From: Chrysemys picta bellii
Lineage: Eukaryota > Chordata > Testudines > Emydidae
Assembly (NCBI RefSeq): GCF_011386835.1
Contig: NC_088792.1
Span: forward strand, 41,964,882-42,028,881
Direction of reading: 5' to 3'
DNA: 64,000 nt
The position numbers and the translations under genes were made by a program. Within the stretch, counting starts at the first letter, position 1; every line of letters begins with the position of its first letter. The notes beneath the pieces are model-generated. The model saw nothing but the letters and a program-made list of their open reading frames with translations. It was not told the origin of the DNA and ran no database searches. Shown here piece after piece: positions 33,269 through 45,300 of this stretch.

Positions 33269-33399
33269 CCCTCATCCAAACAAAACATTTCATTCCACTT
33301 CAAAGTGGATCTTTTTACAATTTTTTTGGTTCAGCCACCAACCCAAAAAATTGCACTACCCATTTCTTCTGAACAGATCCCAGCTGCTTCACTTCCTAG

Positions 33400-34430
33400 A
33401 GAGCTTTCACCTGTGGAGTTCCTTTGGGCTTAGTCTCAGCAGTTCTTTACATCAACATATGTTCGGCCAGTTGGAGTGATTGTGAAATGCCATATAGGCT
33501 GCAATACCATCAGTATGCTGATGACATTCTACTTTACATCTCTTTCTTAGCAAATGCAGAAAATGTTTCCCAGCTGTCCTGGTGCCTGTGGGGAATCAGA
33601 ATATGGCTGAAAAGGAGCTGGCACATACTAAATCTGGGTAGAACTGAGATTATGCTAGTAGGAGAAGGGCATTTTGAAGAACTAGGAATATCCTCTTCTA
33701 TTGAGGGCAGTAGTCTTAGCAACATAGAATTTAAGGCCAGAAGGGACCACTTGATTATCTAATCTGACTTCCTGTATATCACGGGCCACCAACACCACCC
33801 AGCACCCACACACTAAACCCAACAACTGAAATTAGACCAAAGCATTGCAACCCACAGGAGCCTAGATAGGCAAGTGAAGGAGGGACTGAGGTGCACCAGT
33901 GCTTAAGGCCCCCACAATAAGTAAATGTATATGCTCCAGTGGTGAGCTCGGAGACTGCAGCCCTTCCTCTGATGTAGAACTAGCTACAGTGATCTAGCCT
34001 GGAGGCTGGATGATGGTAATGAATTCTACCAGGTCTGACTTTAAAGCTACATGTTGTTTAACCCACTGCTGTGGCCTGCTTGCTAGACAAGGGTGACCAA
34101 TGAGAAAACATCACATCAGTGCACTCTATTCTGATTGCTTCCCTATGCCTTGGTCTTTTTAAACTTCTAGTCCTTATCTGTAATGGTTGAGGTCCAAACT
34201 ACCAGCTCAACTGTCTCTTCCTCCTCCCTCTGCCATGTTACCTGTATTTGACTGCGAAATTGCAACTGATCCAGGGGGATCCAAGCTGAAACTCTTGGAG
34301 GCCAAGACAAAGCATTTTCAGTAGAGGGAGCTCAGTTGTGGAGTGCATTACCATAGACCAGGATGAACATGAATCTTGCCACTTTTAGGTCACAGTCTAA
34401 ACAGATTTATTGTCAGTATAGAATAGCATA
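33400..34430 (+). pseudogene. L2-like LINE relic, split by a CR1-type 3' end
   Basis: GVPLGLVSAVLYINI and then LQYHQYADDILLYISF (about 33505-33545) correspond to the GVPQGSVLSPLLFNIY and YHQYADDTQLY blocks of L2 reverse transcriptase, with LNLGRTEIMLVG as the LNPDKTEVLLVG block. After an insertion (33720-33945), a weak HITSVHSIL-like match and FSVEGAQLWSALP ... LATFRSQSKQ (about 34318-34410) match the C-terminal end. Order and spacing fit one element. Frame shifts and stops show it is dead. Confidence 0.65.
33720..33945 (-). mobile_element. CR1-type LINE 3' end inside the L2 relic
   Basis: ACATAGAATTTAAGGCCAGA ... GGGACCAC followed by TCTAATCTGACTTCCTGTAT is the reverse complement of a CR1-group 3' UTR. 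A further stretch with AGACCAAAGCATTGCAACCC and GGGACTGAGGTGCACCA follows. It separates two halves of the L2-like frame. Confidence 0.6.
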
Positions 34431-34524
34431 AGCGATGACCAGATTTATCTTGGAAGACAAACACTGAAGTGCCTTAAAATTGAAATGAAAATTGCGGTGC
34501 TGGATACATCTTCACAGGCACAAT

Positions 34525-35211
34525 TGTGACTGGGATAGGTTATAAACCCCACACTAGAACGGAAGGGGTTAAAGAGCAACTCTGGGCCCAGATGACCCCA
34601 CCCACTCCACATGCAGAGCATGGAGGTGGAGCTTAAATGGGAGCCAGACAACTTAGAAAGGGCATGACAGGGCAGGGAGCGAGACCTATCCTGAAAGCTC
34701 CTGAAGAAGGGCATTTCAAAAAGCTTTCCTGGGGAGAAAGAGCCTGCCTGCTGAGCCCAGAGGTGCTGAAGATTCAATTATTATCTTTTCTTTTTCTACT
34801 TTGAGGCAAACTGTAGGACTTTGGCTAGAGATTGAGTGGTAGAAAGTGGCCCAGGGAGACAGCCTTAAGGCACTGCTGAGTGCTGGACATTATTGCCTCT
34901 TACAGAGCCCTGGGCTGGAGGCTGGTGGACTGAGAGGGCTTGGGCTTGCCTACCAACCCCCTTGTTACAAAGAACACAATAACCCACGCTCCCACTTGGG
35001 GAAGGCAGGGGAGGACAAAGACTTTGAAAACTCCTCAGCTGGGTCTGGACACCCAAAGACTGAAGGTCCCTCCCTTCCCCAGTCATGGGAGCATGGGACC
35101 CAATGTCTTCCTGGGGGCTCTGTTCCCTGGAGAGGGATGAGGCTAAATGGTGACCTGATCAAAGGGTTGAGTCAACACCTACCAAAAGGCAGGCTGCCAC
35201 AGGGTGTGACA
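34525..35211 (+). mobile_element. possible LTR, about 690 bp
   Basis: The block starts TGTGACTGGGATAGGTTATAAACC and ends GGGTGTGACA. It has a TATA-like TTATAAACC, a second TTAAATGGG, and a run of TTATCTTTTCTTTTTCTAC before a G-rich downstream part. No TSD was found. The 153-residue frame through it has no recognisable domain. Confidence 0.4.
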
Positions 35212-36424
35212 GAGGCCAGTGACATTGGAGGCAGGGCGAGTAGAGACCTAGTACCCAAACGACCAGGTGATGCTTCCAGTGAACGCTGCTCAACACAGTG
35301 GCCCTAAATGTTGAACATGGCATGTATATTCTACAATCATGGGTTCATTAGACATACATGTAACTTATCAGAATATCCAGAAATAAGTGAAAGAATAGCT
35401 ATTCTGGACTCTGTGACAGCAATAATACCGATCTCTGTAACATGTTGGAAGGCTACATTGGAGGCAGTTGTTTCAGCTATTAATAGGTCTCAGAACAAGC
35501 AAACCACACACAATAATTTAGAATTTGGACCTTTCCTCAAAAAATGTTGTGCCATTATTTATAAAAATACCAGTCGGCAGAAAAATTGGCAACTAAAGTA
35601 GTGTAGTTGGGTTGTTAGATTCCATCCACTGTGAAAGGGTTCTGTGCTGAAGCGGGTCAGTGCTTCGTACGTGCTATGGGGGATATATAATATATATATT
35701 TCTGCAAGGGATTAGCCACCTGACTCCCATTAATGCACAGATAACTCCTTATGCGCCAACAAATGTACCCATACATAGCATGTTTGCAGACTGAACTTGA
35801 CCTGTGACTACTGTGTTGTTAGTTGCTGTCATAATTTGCTGCAATCTGTGTCATCTCAAGCGCTGAGATAGTACAGATGTAAGAGAGATACTGTCGTTTT
35901 CACAATAAAGCATCATGGGTATTTTGAAAAAAGCACGACGTTGGAGAAAAATACACAGAACCCTGCAGGCACCACTGACAGCAGGAGAGGAAGCAATTTA
36001 ATAGTGTAAAAGGAAATCTCTGTAGATGGAAAGGGGAGCACCACAATTTTTTCAGTAGCTGACAGTAGGAGCAGCAGTAGGAAGTTTCTGTGTCAGAATA
36101 AGACTGGGAAAGTTCTGGGTGTATTTAGTAAACAGCAATAAATAAGAAAAGTGACTTGAAAAAGCTCCATGCCCTGTATGACCTTAAGAAAAGTAAGCTA
36201 CACAATGGAAACAAAGGCACACTTTTTAATTTAAAAACAAACAAGTCCACTCTTCTCCCTGCGTGAATCTGAATACCTTCCCAGTTGATAGATCCATGCA
36301 CAAAGCAAAGATCTGTCATATCCTTTGTGTGGCTGGGCTAGTTCTATAGTAAAACTTCAGCAAACAAAGTCCATGCACCAGCCTTCTAGCACCATCATCC
36401 ATGGAACTTGGATTATTTTTTTCT
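35212..36424. other. no gene seen
   Basis: Unique-looking sequence with a short TA-rich run near 35684-35698. A 97-residue frame at 35308-35601 shows no known motif and no start context beyond chance. Confidence 0.45.
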
Positions 36425-36604
36425 TCTTTTAGCTTTAGTGCCATCTGGGGTTGGCTCTTCGAGTCCTTCTTCTCCATTCCAGTCTGCCTTGAAGTAGTTC
36501 CTTGGAAACTCCACAGCTAATCAAATCTTTTTGTATAACATCCATCCCTTCTAGTTTTGGGTCTTCCAACCTTTCTTTTACCCTTTAAATTTAACACCCT
36601 GTTT

Positions 36605-37735
36605 TAGGGTTACCATAATCCAGCAAGCAAAAAAGAGGACGGGAGGAACCCCGTCCCTGTCCTGTCCGAGCCCCGCCCCATCCTGCCCTAGCCCCGCCCC
36701 TGCCCCTCCCACTCCCCCCTCAGAACCCTCAACCCTCCCCCCGCTCCTTGTCCCCTGATTGCCCCCTCCTGGGACCCCTGTCCCTAACTGCCCCCCAGGA
36801 CTCCACCCCCTACCTAAGCCTCCCTGCCTCTTGTCCCCTGACTGCCCCCTCCTGAGACCCTCCCCCCATCCTAACTGGCACCCTAGGATTCTACCCCCTA
36901 CCTATACCCTGACTACCCCAACCCTTATCCACACCCCCAGCCCCAGATAGACCCCTGGGACTCCCATGCCCCATCCAACCACTCTCCACCCCCTGACAGC
37001 CCCCCCAGAACTCCTGACCCATCTAAACCCCTCTGCTCCCTGTCCCCTGACTGCTCCGATCCCTCTCCCCACCCCTGCCACCTCACAGCCCCGCCCCCAG
37101 AACTCCCAACCCCCCCCCCCGCTCCTTGTCTCCTGACTGCCCCCTCCTGGGACCCCTGCTCCTAACTGCCCTCCAGAACCCCACCCCCTACCTAAGCCTC
37201 CCTGTTCCTTGTCCCCTAACTGCCCCCTCCTAAGACCCTCCCAAATGCCCCCCAGGACCCTACCCCCTACCTGTACCCTGACTGCCCAAAACCTTATCCA
37301 CATGCCCCCCAGAAAGCCCCCCGAACTCCCGACCCCCCCGTCTCTTGACTGCCCCCTCCAAAACCTCCCTGCCCCTTCTCTGACCTCCTGACCCCCTTAT
37401 TGTTGGCCTTTTTTCGCCTAATGTCTCGGTGAACTTGCTCAGGAACTGCCTGAGCCACTCGTCGGACGCTGGGCAGCAGTGGGGGACTGCCAGAGCCAAT
37501 CTGCGAATGCAGGGAGGGAGGGAGTGATTTCTGCTGCAGGGGAGGCAGAGGACGTGCTCTCTCTGGCTGAGTGTTGGAACCCCATGTAAGTGGCACCATC
37601 CGGCCAGCTGCACTGTTAGCCGCGCGTGCTCTGCATTGGGGGGGAAGTCCGGACGTTTACTAATTCCCCCCGGACACTATTTTTAGCTTAAAAAGCAGGA
37701 CATGTCCGGGGGAATCCGGACGAATGGTAACCCTA
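36605..37735. mobile_element. TAGGGTTACC-ended element, 1.1 kb, 8-bp TSD
   Basis: TAGGGTTACCATAATCC at the left is mirrored by GGACGAATGGTAACCCTA at the right. CCCTGTTT is duplicated exactly at 36597-36604 and 37736-37743. Sub-terminal GTCCGG...CCGGAC words are repeated. The interior is a C-rich long-unit repeat: CCCCTGACTGCCCCCTCCT..GACCC.TCC and CC.AGGA.(C/T)C(T/C)ACCCCCTACCT recur three times or so between 36750 and 37350. Non-autonomous, with no transposase. Confidence 0.8.
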
Positions 37736-37929
37736 CCCTGTTTCCTATATATTCTTCTTTTCACATGCCAAAACCATCTACGCATGGATTCCCTCACCTT
37801 CCACTTCCCCTAATTTGTGCATTCTGAACATGTTCCATCCTTGTAACTCCAAGCATTGATTTTAACATTTTGAGTTCCCGTGTATTCAAGATCTGCTCCT
37901 GTCTCTTCTTCAGTGCCCAGCATTCAGAG

Positions 37930-40006
37930 TAGGGTTGCCGACTCTGTTTGGATCTAATCCGGGAGGTTTCATCACATGATGTAATGGCATTAATGACTGA
38001 CCTACTGTATTCTAAAACTCATTCACTACAGAGCCATCATTTTGCTTTTGGTGGAAATAAGGAGTGATGTATGAATTATAATTTCACAGTTTAAGCATAC
38101 TGTGATGGGTTGGATCACAGAAACCCCCTTGGGAACTGCTAACTGATATGCCAAGACTACTTCTGCCCCTGCTTTCCCTGCCAGCTTGGGATTCCAGCAC
38201 CCTGTCTTGTTGAGTCAGACATGCCAGTCTGCTCCAACACAGACCCAGGACCTGAACCACATGCCCCAAAGCTGCAGAATTAACTGAAAGCAACTTACAG
38301 AAGTGTTCCTGTCTTTAACACTCAGATGCCCAACTCCCAATGGGGTCCAAACCCCAAATAAATCCATTTTACCCTGTATAAAGCTTATACAGGGCAAACT
38401 CATAAATTGTTCGCCCTCTATAACACTGATAGAGAGATATGCACAGCTGTTTGCCCCCCCCTCCCCCAGGTATTAATACATACTTACATTAATAAGTAAA
38501 AAGTGATTTTATTAAATACAGAAAGTAGGATTTAAGTTTTTCTAAGTAGTAACAGACAGAACAAAGTGAATTACCAAGTAAAATAAAATAAAACACGCAA
38601 ATCTAAGCCTAATGCAGTAATAAATCTGAATACAGATAAAATCTCATCCTCAGAGATGTTTCAATAAGTTTCTTTCACAGACTGGACACCTTCCTAGTCT
38701 GGGCACAATCCTTTCCCCTGGTACAGCCCTTGTTCCAGCTCAGTTGGTAGCTAGGGTATTTCTCATGATGGCCACCCATCTCTCATGATGGCTTTGTTCT
38801 GTTCCAGCCACTTATATATCTTTTGCATAAGGCAGGAATCCTTTGTCCCTCTGGGTTCCCACCCCCTCCTTCTCAATGGAAAAACACCAGTTCAGGTGAC
38901 ATGATCACATGTCACTTTAAGACCCAAAGTCTTCATTCCTCCCAGCATGACTCACAGGAAGGCCTGCCTGCCAACAGAGCCATCCACAGTCAATTGTCTT
39001 GGTTGATGGGAGCCATCAAGATTCCAAACCACCAATAATGGCCCACACTTTGCACAATTACAATAGGTCCTCACAGTTATATTTCATATTTCTAGTTTCA
39101 GATACAAGAGTGATACATTTATACAAATAGGAGAACCACACCCAGTAGATTATAAGCTTTGTAATGATACCTTACAAGAGACCTTTTGCATGAAGCATAT
39201 TTTAGTTACATTATATTCACACTCATCAGCATACTTTCATATAGAGTGCAACTTCACACACATTGCATAAATAAACAATATTAAAAATCTCCAATTGTAA
39301 TGTGAATCTTATTTTTAAATAGCAAGATTGGGTTTAGGTTACTTGGCTTCTTAATGCATGTTTAAATGTTTGTGTTTATGTGTGTATGTGTGGGTTAGTT
39401 AATTCCATTATTTAAACATACAGAAAATAAAAATAACATACCATTAGAAAATGGCAGATTCAGCAAAAACTCATTGATTAGATTAATTTAATGGAAAATG
39501 CTTGATGACACAAAATGCATTCTGCTGTAAATTCATCGACTTTGCAAAGCCAGTTTTTATAGTCAGGGTCTTTACACTAGTCGTCACTGTAACAATAATA
39601 CTTTTTCTTTTTTATGATACCTTCAGAGCTGCTATGTTTTGAAAAGCTCTCACCATCATCCATTTCTGTTCTCTTTTTTTGAAAGTGCGAGACAGTTTCA
39701 GCGTAGCGTAGGCTAAAGTGACAACATGCCCGCATACGTGTGTACATCAGTTACAGTGCACAGACTTTACGTCTGACATAAAGTTGCAGCCACACTAGGT
39801 AAAGAAATGTATGAACAGTGCAAATGTTAGGCAGGCAAATGCACATAACCATGGCATTTTAAACATCGTCTGGACTACTGTATAAATTGGATTCAACACT
39901 CAATATACATTTCCCGAATGCCCTATGATTTATCTCCCAGGTTGCTCTCAGCAGTCTCCTGGAGATTTGTATTTAATTCCTGGAGACTCAAGGGTTGGCA
40001 ACCCTG
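37930..40006. mobile_element. TAGGGTTGCC-ended element enlarged by later insertions
   Basis: TAGGGTTGCCGACTC at the left, GAGGTTTCATCACATGATG just inside, and at the right CTCCTGGAGATTTG...TCCTGGAGACTC, ending GGTTGGCAACCCTG. The flanks share AGAG. The natural element is probably under 200 bp; most of the interval is an LTR (38101-39258) plus AT-rich sequence of unknown origin (39259-39930). It splits the RTE frame between the YGS and ECW codons. Confidence 0.7.
38101..39258 (-). mobile_element. retroviral-type LTR inside the TAGGGTTGCC element
   Basis: On the + strand it runs from TGTGATGGGTTGGATC to GCAACTTCACA, so on the minus strand it starts TGTGAAGTTGCAC and ends AACCCATCACA. The minus strand shares GTATCATTACAAAGCTTATAAT and CTTGTATCTGAAACTAG with the LTR at 55785-57038. 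No exact TSD was found; GCATA occurs just outside both ends but not flush. No coding interior. Confidence 0.65.
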
Positions 40007-40928
40007 AAGAGCCATACAAAAGTGAAGGCCTAATTACTGTCTTGTAGATCTTACTTTTCAATTTGATAGGCAAATGCTTAGCACAGATCATTCTGTTCAC
40101 GTCTCTCCATTTAGTCCATGCCTTTCCTGTTCTGCTTATAAGTTCATAGTTGAGTTCACCATTATCCTGTATTATTGAATCTAGGTACTTGAATGTCTGT
40201 ACGTTTTGGTAGTGGCTGACTGCCCCGGTCCCCGCAGACTTACAGTCCCATTATCTTCCTGCAAGGTATAATTGAATCTACAGACCATATGCTCTGTTTT
40301 ATTTCTGCTGATTTTCATGCCATTTCTTTCAAGTACTCATCTCCATCTCTCTAAACTTTCCACTTCCTCTTTGCTGACCCCTACAAGCACTACATTATCT
40401 GCAAAAAACCCCATGCATCAGGATGCCACTTTCTGGATGTTTTCTGTAAGTGCAACAAGCACCAACATGAACTCAAAGAGGTTTAGTGCCAAGTCTTGAT
40501 GTACTCTGACTCTTACTGCAAATTGTTTAGTTCCTCACTATGTCCTTCTAACTGCAGTAACAGCACCTTTGTACATGTCCTGTACAAGTTTGATATAGTC
40601 TTCAGGTATCGGTTTCATTCTCAGATACCACCAGATGGCTTTTATCAGAATAATGGTCATAAGCTTTCTCAAGATCATTGAATGCTATGTGCAGGTTTTC
40701 CTCTCTGCTCTATATTTTTCTACAGCAATCTTAATGCAAAGATAACATCCATTGCTGACTTGCCTGGTATGAACTCGGACTATTTGCATCTTCATGTTGT
40801 CAAAGTACTAGGATAAGGAAGTCCTCAAAAGGATGCAATAGCCAACAGCTCCTTTTAATTATTCTGTATTTGAAGGGAGTCTGGGGAGCTTATCAATCTT
40901 TGATTCTCCTATCACCCCAGAGTGTGTA

Positions 40929-41799
40929 CAGGGCCGGCTCCAGGCACCAGCCCACCAAGCTTGTGCTTGGGGCGGCACCTAGAGGGGGTGGTGCGGTGCG
41001 GTGCTCCGGCTCTGGCCACCGGGGAGAGCGGGGCCATGGCCGGGCTCGCCGCCCTCCTCCCAGGGCTCCGGCCGCCCTCCCCCCCGTCGCCTTCCCCCCG
41101 GCCGCCGGGGAGAGCGGAGCCCCGACCGGGCACTCCGCCCTCCTCCCAGGGCTCCGGCCGCCCTCCCCCCCGTCGCCTTCCCCCCGGCCGCCGGGGAGAG
41201 CGGAGCCCCGACTGGGCACTCTGCCCTCCTCCCAGGGCTCCGGCCACCCTCCCCCCCGGCGCCCTCCCCCCGGCCGCCAGGGAGAGCGGAGCCCCAGCCG
41301 GGGCTCGCTCCCTCCTCCCGGCACTCTGGCCGCCGGGGAGAGCGGAGCCCCGGCCGGGCACTCCGCCCTCCTCCCAGGGCTCTGGCAGCCCTCCCCCCCA
41401 GTGCCCTCCCCCCGGCCGCCAGGGAGAGCGGAGCCCCGACTGGGCACTCTGCCCTCCCCCCCCGGGGCTCCGGCCGCCCTCCCCCCCGGCGCCCTCCCCC
41501 CGGCCGCCAGGGAGAGCGGAGCCCCAGCCGGGGCTCGCTCCCTCCTCCCGGCACTCTGGCCGCCGGGGAGAGCGGAGCCCCGGCCGGGCACTCCGCCCTC
41601 CTCCCAGGGCTCTGGCAGCCCTCCCCCCCAGTGCCCTCCCCCCGGTCGCCGGGGAGAGCGGAGCCCTGGTCGGGACTCGCCGCCCTCCCCCCCCCGGGGC
41701 TCCGGCCGCCCCCCCCCCGCGCTCTCCCCTGCCGCGCCTTGGGGGGGGGGGGCGCGCGGCTTTTTTGCTGGGGCGGCAAAAAAGCTAGAGCCGGCCCTG
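40929..41799. mobile_element. GC-rich hAT-type element packed with 86/56-bp repeats
   Basis: CAGGGCCGGCTC at the left is mirrored exactly by GAGCCGGCCCTG at the right. AGTGTGTA is duplicated exactly at 40921-40928 and 41800-41807. TGCTTGGGGCGGCACCT and GGGGCGGCAAAAAAGC are shared with 16194-16771. Length is 871 bp, without a transposase. Confidence 0.9.
41021..41675. repeat. higher-order 86/56-bp minisatellite inside the element
   Basis: AGAGCG(G/g) anchors fall at 41025, 41111, 41197, 41283, 41339, 41425, 41513, 41569 and 41655, giving steps of 86, 86, 86, 56, 86, 88, 56 and 86. The long unit is the 56-bp unit plus a 30-bp C-rich block (CCCTCCCCCCGGCGCC type). The block from about 41283 to 41424 is nearly repeated from 41513 to 41654, a larger duplication. 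Frames of up to 327 residues on both strands are by-products. Confidence 0.85.
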
Positions 41800-41807
41800 A
41801 GTGTGTA

Positions 41808-42282
41808 ACAAATATTTTTATGGGGTGAACAGGCAACAATGTTCCAATGAGGAACTGTCATTCTACTGCACCACATCTATCAGATAAAATGATGTAACTT
41901 TACTGCATTCACCAATTATTGTCAAAATGACATCATGGTAATGTTGTTACAGCTTCAGATCCCAGCTTTGAAAATGAAAGGCCTTAGTATTCATTTAGCG
42001 GCAGAAGACCATATCTTATGATAACATTCATTGACACCACTGCACTAGTTCTTAATTTTCTCATGGATATTTTCCTTGTATTTCAATTTATAAACAATAT
42101 ATTTCCCCACATCTCTTCCCACTCTTACCCGGGGTGTTCAGAACCCAAAGCAGTGGGAACTTTACTGGTTCTCTCCAGACAGTGTCAGGAATAAATCAAT
42201 GGGGGCAGAGTTCATCTGTCTGATAAATGATTGGCACAAGCAAAAATGCTTTCACCTAAAAGTACTCTTTTGTTAGATCTTA

Positions 42283-42346
<64 letters not shown>

Positions 42347-45300
42347 ATCACAGTAGGTTTAAAGCATTTCAAAACATTTATATTTACCTAAAGTCAAGAA
42401 ATGGTTTCAAAGGATCAGCAACCAAGCTTCAGGGGGGCCCTCCTTCTATTTAGCTGATGGGGAGCGTAGCTGTCAGATCCTTCCCCAAAGAAAGCTTCCT
42501 CGGACTGCTCTAAAGCAAATTGTTTCACCTAATCTTTTATAGCTAATCTCAAACAAAGAATATAATCTATAGTGACTTCTATTGGGTCACCATAGTAACC
42601 CCTAATGGGTCACCAATTCTCCTACTTTCAACAAAACTACTCATTATCTCTCATCAAAACAGTTCTAGTCATAACAATGATACATTTACATGTTAGAGGC
42701 ACCTAAAACCAAGATTGTTGTCCAAACATTCCTTCTATTTTCATGGAACCTTCACTTCGTGTCCCAACCACCCATTCTGATAGCAAAACTGCAAACATGC
42801 AGTTATTTGGCCTTGCCTCTCAGGGCTGAAGATTTTCCTAGCTTTGTGACGTTTGGTTCTAAGCTGGCAGTGGCTGAACACACAAGATGGCTGACTGCAG
42901 GAATGTCAAATTCTGGGGTAACACCACCATTGTTGTACATTTATCAGTCATCGTGTTGCTGTTGCAAAATTATCAGTTCATCCTAGGGTGAAATTCATGT
43001 GTAGTGTGAGGGGGCCATCACAAAGCCCTCTGCACCATTTAGTCCTGGCACAGTCTGTTCTTCAAGAACAGCACCCACACATGAGTATCTGCCCTACCTA
43101 GACTGGCATGGAAAGTCACAATGGGAGGAGGCCATGCCATAGGACCATGTTTATATGGATTCTGTGGCGCAGCACTCTCAGCTATTGATGCAGTTAAAAT
43201 GTGGCTGGTATTAATGTTCATAGAATAAAATATTGGCCACAAGGGAGCGGCTGGGGGATTGCTTTAATTTGAATTGGCTTCACAGTCTATCATTACAAAG
43301 CCCGAATACTTTATCTCTTGTGAAATTTATGCCACCTACCTCTCCTCTGGTCCCCACTGCAGAATGCCTAATACACTTGTCTCATATTAAAGGCTTGTCA
43401 AGTCTGAACCAGTACTCTCAAATGAGAATCTTTTCTTGGTTGCATAGCACAGGTTTCCATTTAGTTAAAACGGAGGCCAGATGTTTAGTTGCTGTAAACT
43501 GATGTAGCTCCATTGACGTGATGGAGCTACCCAATTTTCACCAGGGAGACTTTGGCCCACAACTTAAGAAACTTCCTCATGGAAAAAAAACACATTCATT
43601 TAAATTGAGGGTCAAAATGAGCAGAAGTTGGTTTCATGAAGCCCCAAACCTTAAGTTTAAAAAAAAGCCCTATGCATTTGGTAAAACCCAAACCATCACC
43701 ATTGTCCCATCCCAAATGGTGAAAACTTTCAGTAGAGTCTAGAGCTGGATTTGAGTCAAAACCTACAGACTATATCCCATAGGATAAAAATCTTGGATCT
43801 TTATGTTTTTGCCAGTTTTGATTTCTGTGTTTTTTGTTTTTTTCAATTGGCAAAAATTATGGCAAATTCAGCATCTGAAAATGTTAACAAATAGATCTCT
43901 GAGCCAAGGATAGAATAACTTTTCTGATACTGACAACCTTCAGAAAGAGTTTTGCTGGAAAAGAATTATAGATCAGTTTTTCTGGATTTATGGTTTTGTA
44001 AAGTGATTGCTCCAGACAGAACACATTTTTCATGTCTTTGCTACCTAATGCTGTTCCGTTCTTTGTCGGCTTCATGCCATTGCTAACTGTAGCACTTTTC
44101 CTTGTCCATTTTGCTTCACTGAAGATGAAGTTATGGGTGACTGGAGCAGCAAAGCAACTGGCAGCAGCATGCAGAACTGACTTGGATTAGCAAAATCATC
44201 CTTAGCTGCAGTGACTTCCAAAAGCAAGTTCAAGTCTGAAAAATTGGCAGCCACCTATTAACATTTTAAATGAATTCAAATGAACAAAAACAAGTTCCTG
44301 GGGGCGGGGGGGGATCTGCAGGGGAAATGGAGTCCTTCTTGATACCACATTGGAAAAGTTCTGCACCCAGTAAGGGTTTCAGAAACTGTATTTTGCTCAT
44401 TTTGGTTTTGTTCCTTGATAGAGCTACATCTCTAATAGAGCTGTGTGGAGGTTGACAATTCCACTTCTCAGCAACTTTCAGAAGTTTTGAAACTTGTTTT
44501 CATTCCACAGTGGCACAAAGCCAAAATCTTTCTAAAGTGTTTGTAAAAATGGAGTTATGTTGAAATGGTCATTGCTGAGCTTTTTCAATTCGAGAAGATA
44601 ATTTGGGTCCAGGGCTCTCTGCGCCTTTTGGGGGAAGAGACATCTGGGATGTGGGAGACATAGTTTCAAGTCCCTGGTCGGCCTCATTCAGAGCAGAGTA
44701 TAATAGGGATAATAAATAGATTATTTATGAGAGAAACCAACAGGAAATCCAGACTCCTGGTCGGTTTTAACCTCCCTTGGAGGTTATAAAAAGTTTGATT
44801 ACCGTCTTCTAAAATGATCACTTGCCCTTGTTTCACCTAATCTGGATATGATCATAATGGAAATACTGCGGAAAAAGGTTTAAGCATTTCTATTCCAGCC
44901 CAGGTGGGATGGGGAAGTATTGGACCTGATTATCATTTTCTGCTGGGTGTAAATTGGTGCCACTCCATGTAAGTCAAAGGAGCTATGCCAGTTTACACCA
45001 GCAACAAATTTGGTGCCTGGTCTAATGATCTTATAGTCCATGAAAGCACCTACCTACCTTCTCAGTCAATTGAAGGCATGCTGCTTGCTATGGTAATCAA
45101 GGCGAGCTGGATATGGCTCTCTCTAGCTGCAGCATACATAGCACCTTTCATAATGGATGATGTCAGAGATCTCCATTAACTAGAAAATGTATTGTGGGTA
45201 CTACTAAGCAAGCCCCACCACAAGCTACATGCCACTCTCATGTGACAGTCTGAGAAAAGAGAGGAGGCTTGTCTTGCACCCTAATGGTCAGCAAACAAGG

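Larger units (their letters stand above)
36425..40830 (-). pseudogene. RTE-type LINE relic in three pieces
   Basis: Minus-strand pieces join in order. Piece 1 (40830-40007) has LEKAYD, IRPSLLYGS and the block VQTFKYLDSIIQDNGELNYE. Piece 2 (37929-37744) resumes SECWALKKRQEQIL and LKMLKSMLGVTRMEHVQN. Piece 3 (36596-36425) reads ERLEDPKLEGMDVIQKDL and WRRRTRRANP. These are the consecutive C-terminal blocks of RTE/BovB-clade reverse transcriptases (FKYLGS, LYG.ECW, MLGVTR, GRP..W...VIKDL, W....RADP). The gaps are filled by two DNA elements (37930-40006 and 36605-37735). Stops and frame changes throughout show an old dead copy. It is the oldest layer of this nest. Confidence 0.75.

Noticed and set aside
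35308..35601. 97-residue + strand frame
   Set aside because: No recognisable domain and no flanking gene structure.
41021..41675. CRISPR-like array
   Set aside because: The repeats are contiguous minisatellite units without unique spacers, in a eukaryotic genome.
40870..41876. Open frames up to 327 residues on both strands
   Set aside because: All lie in the 86/56-bp GC-rich array; they are Pro/Arg/Gly repeats in several frames at once with no domain or start context.
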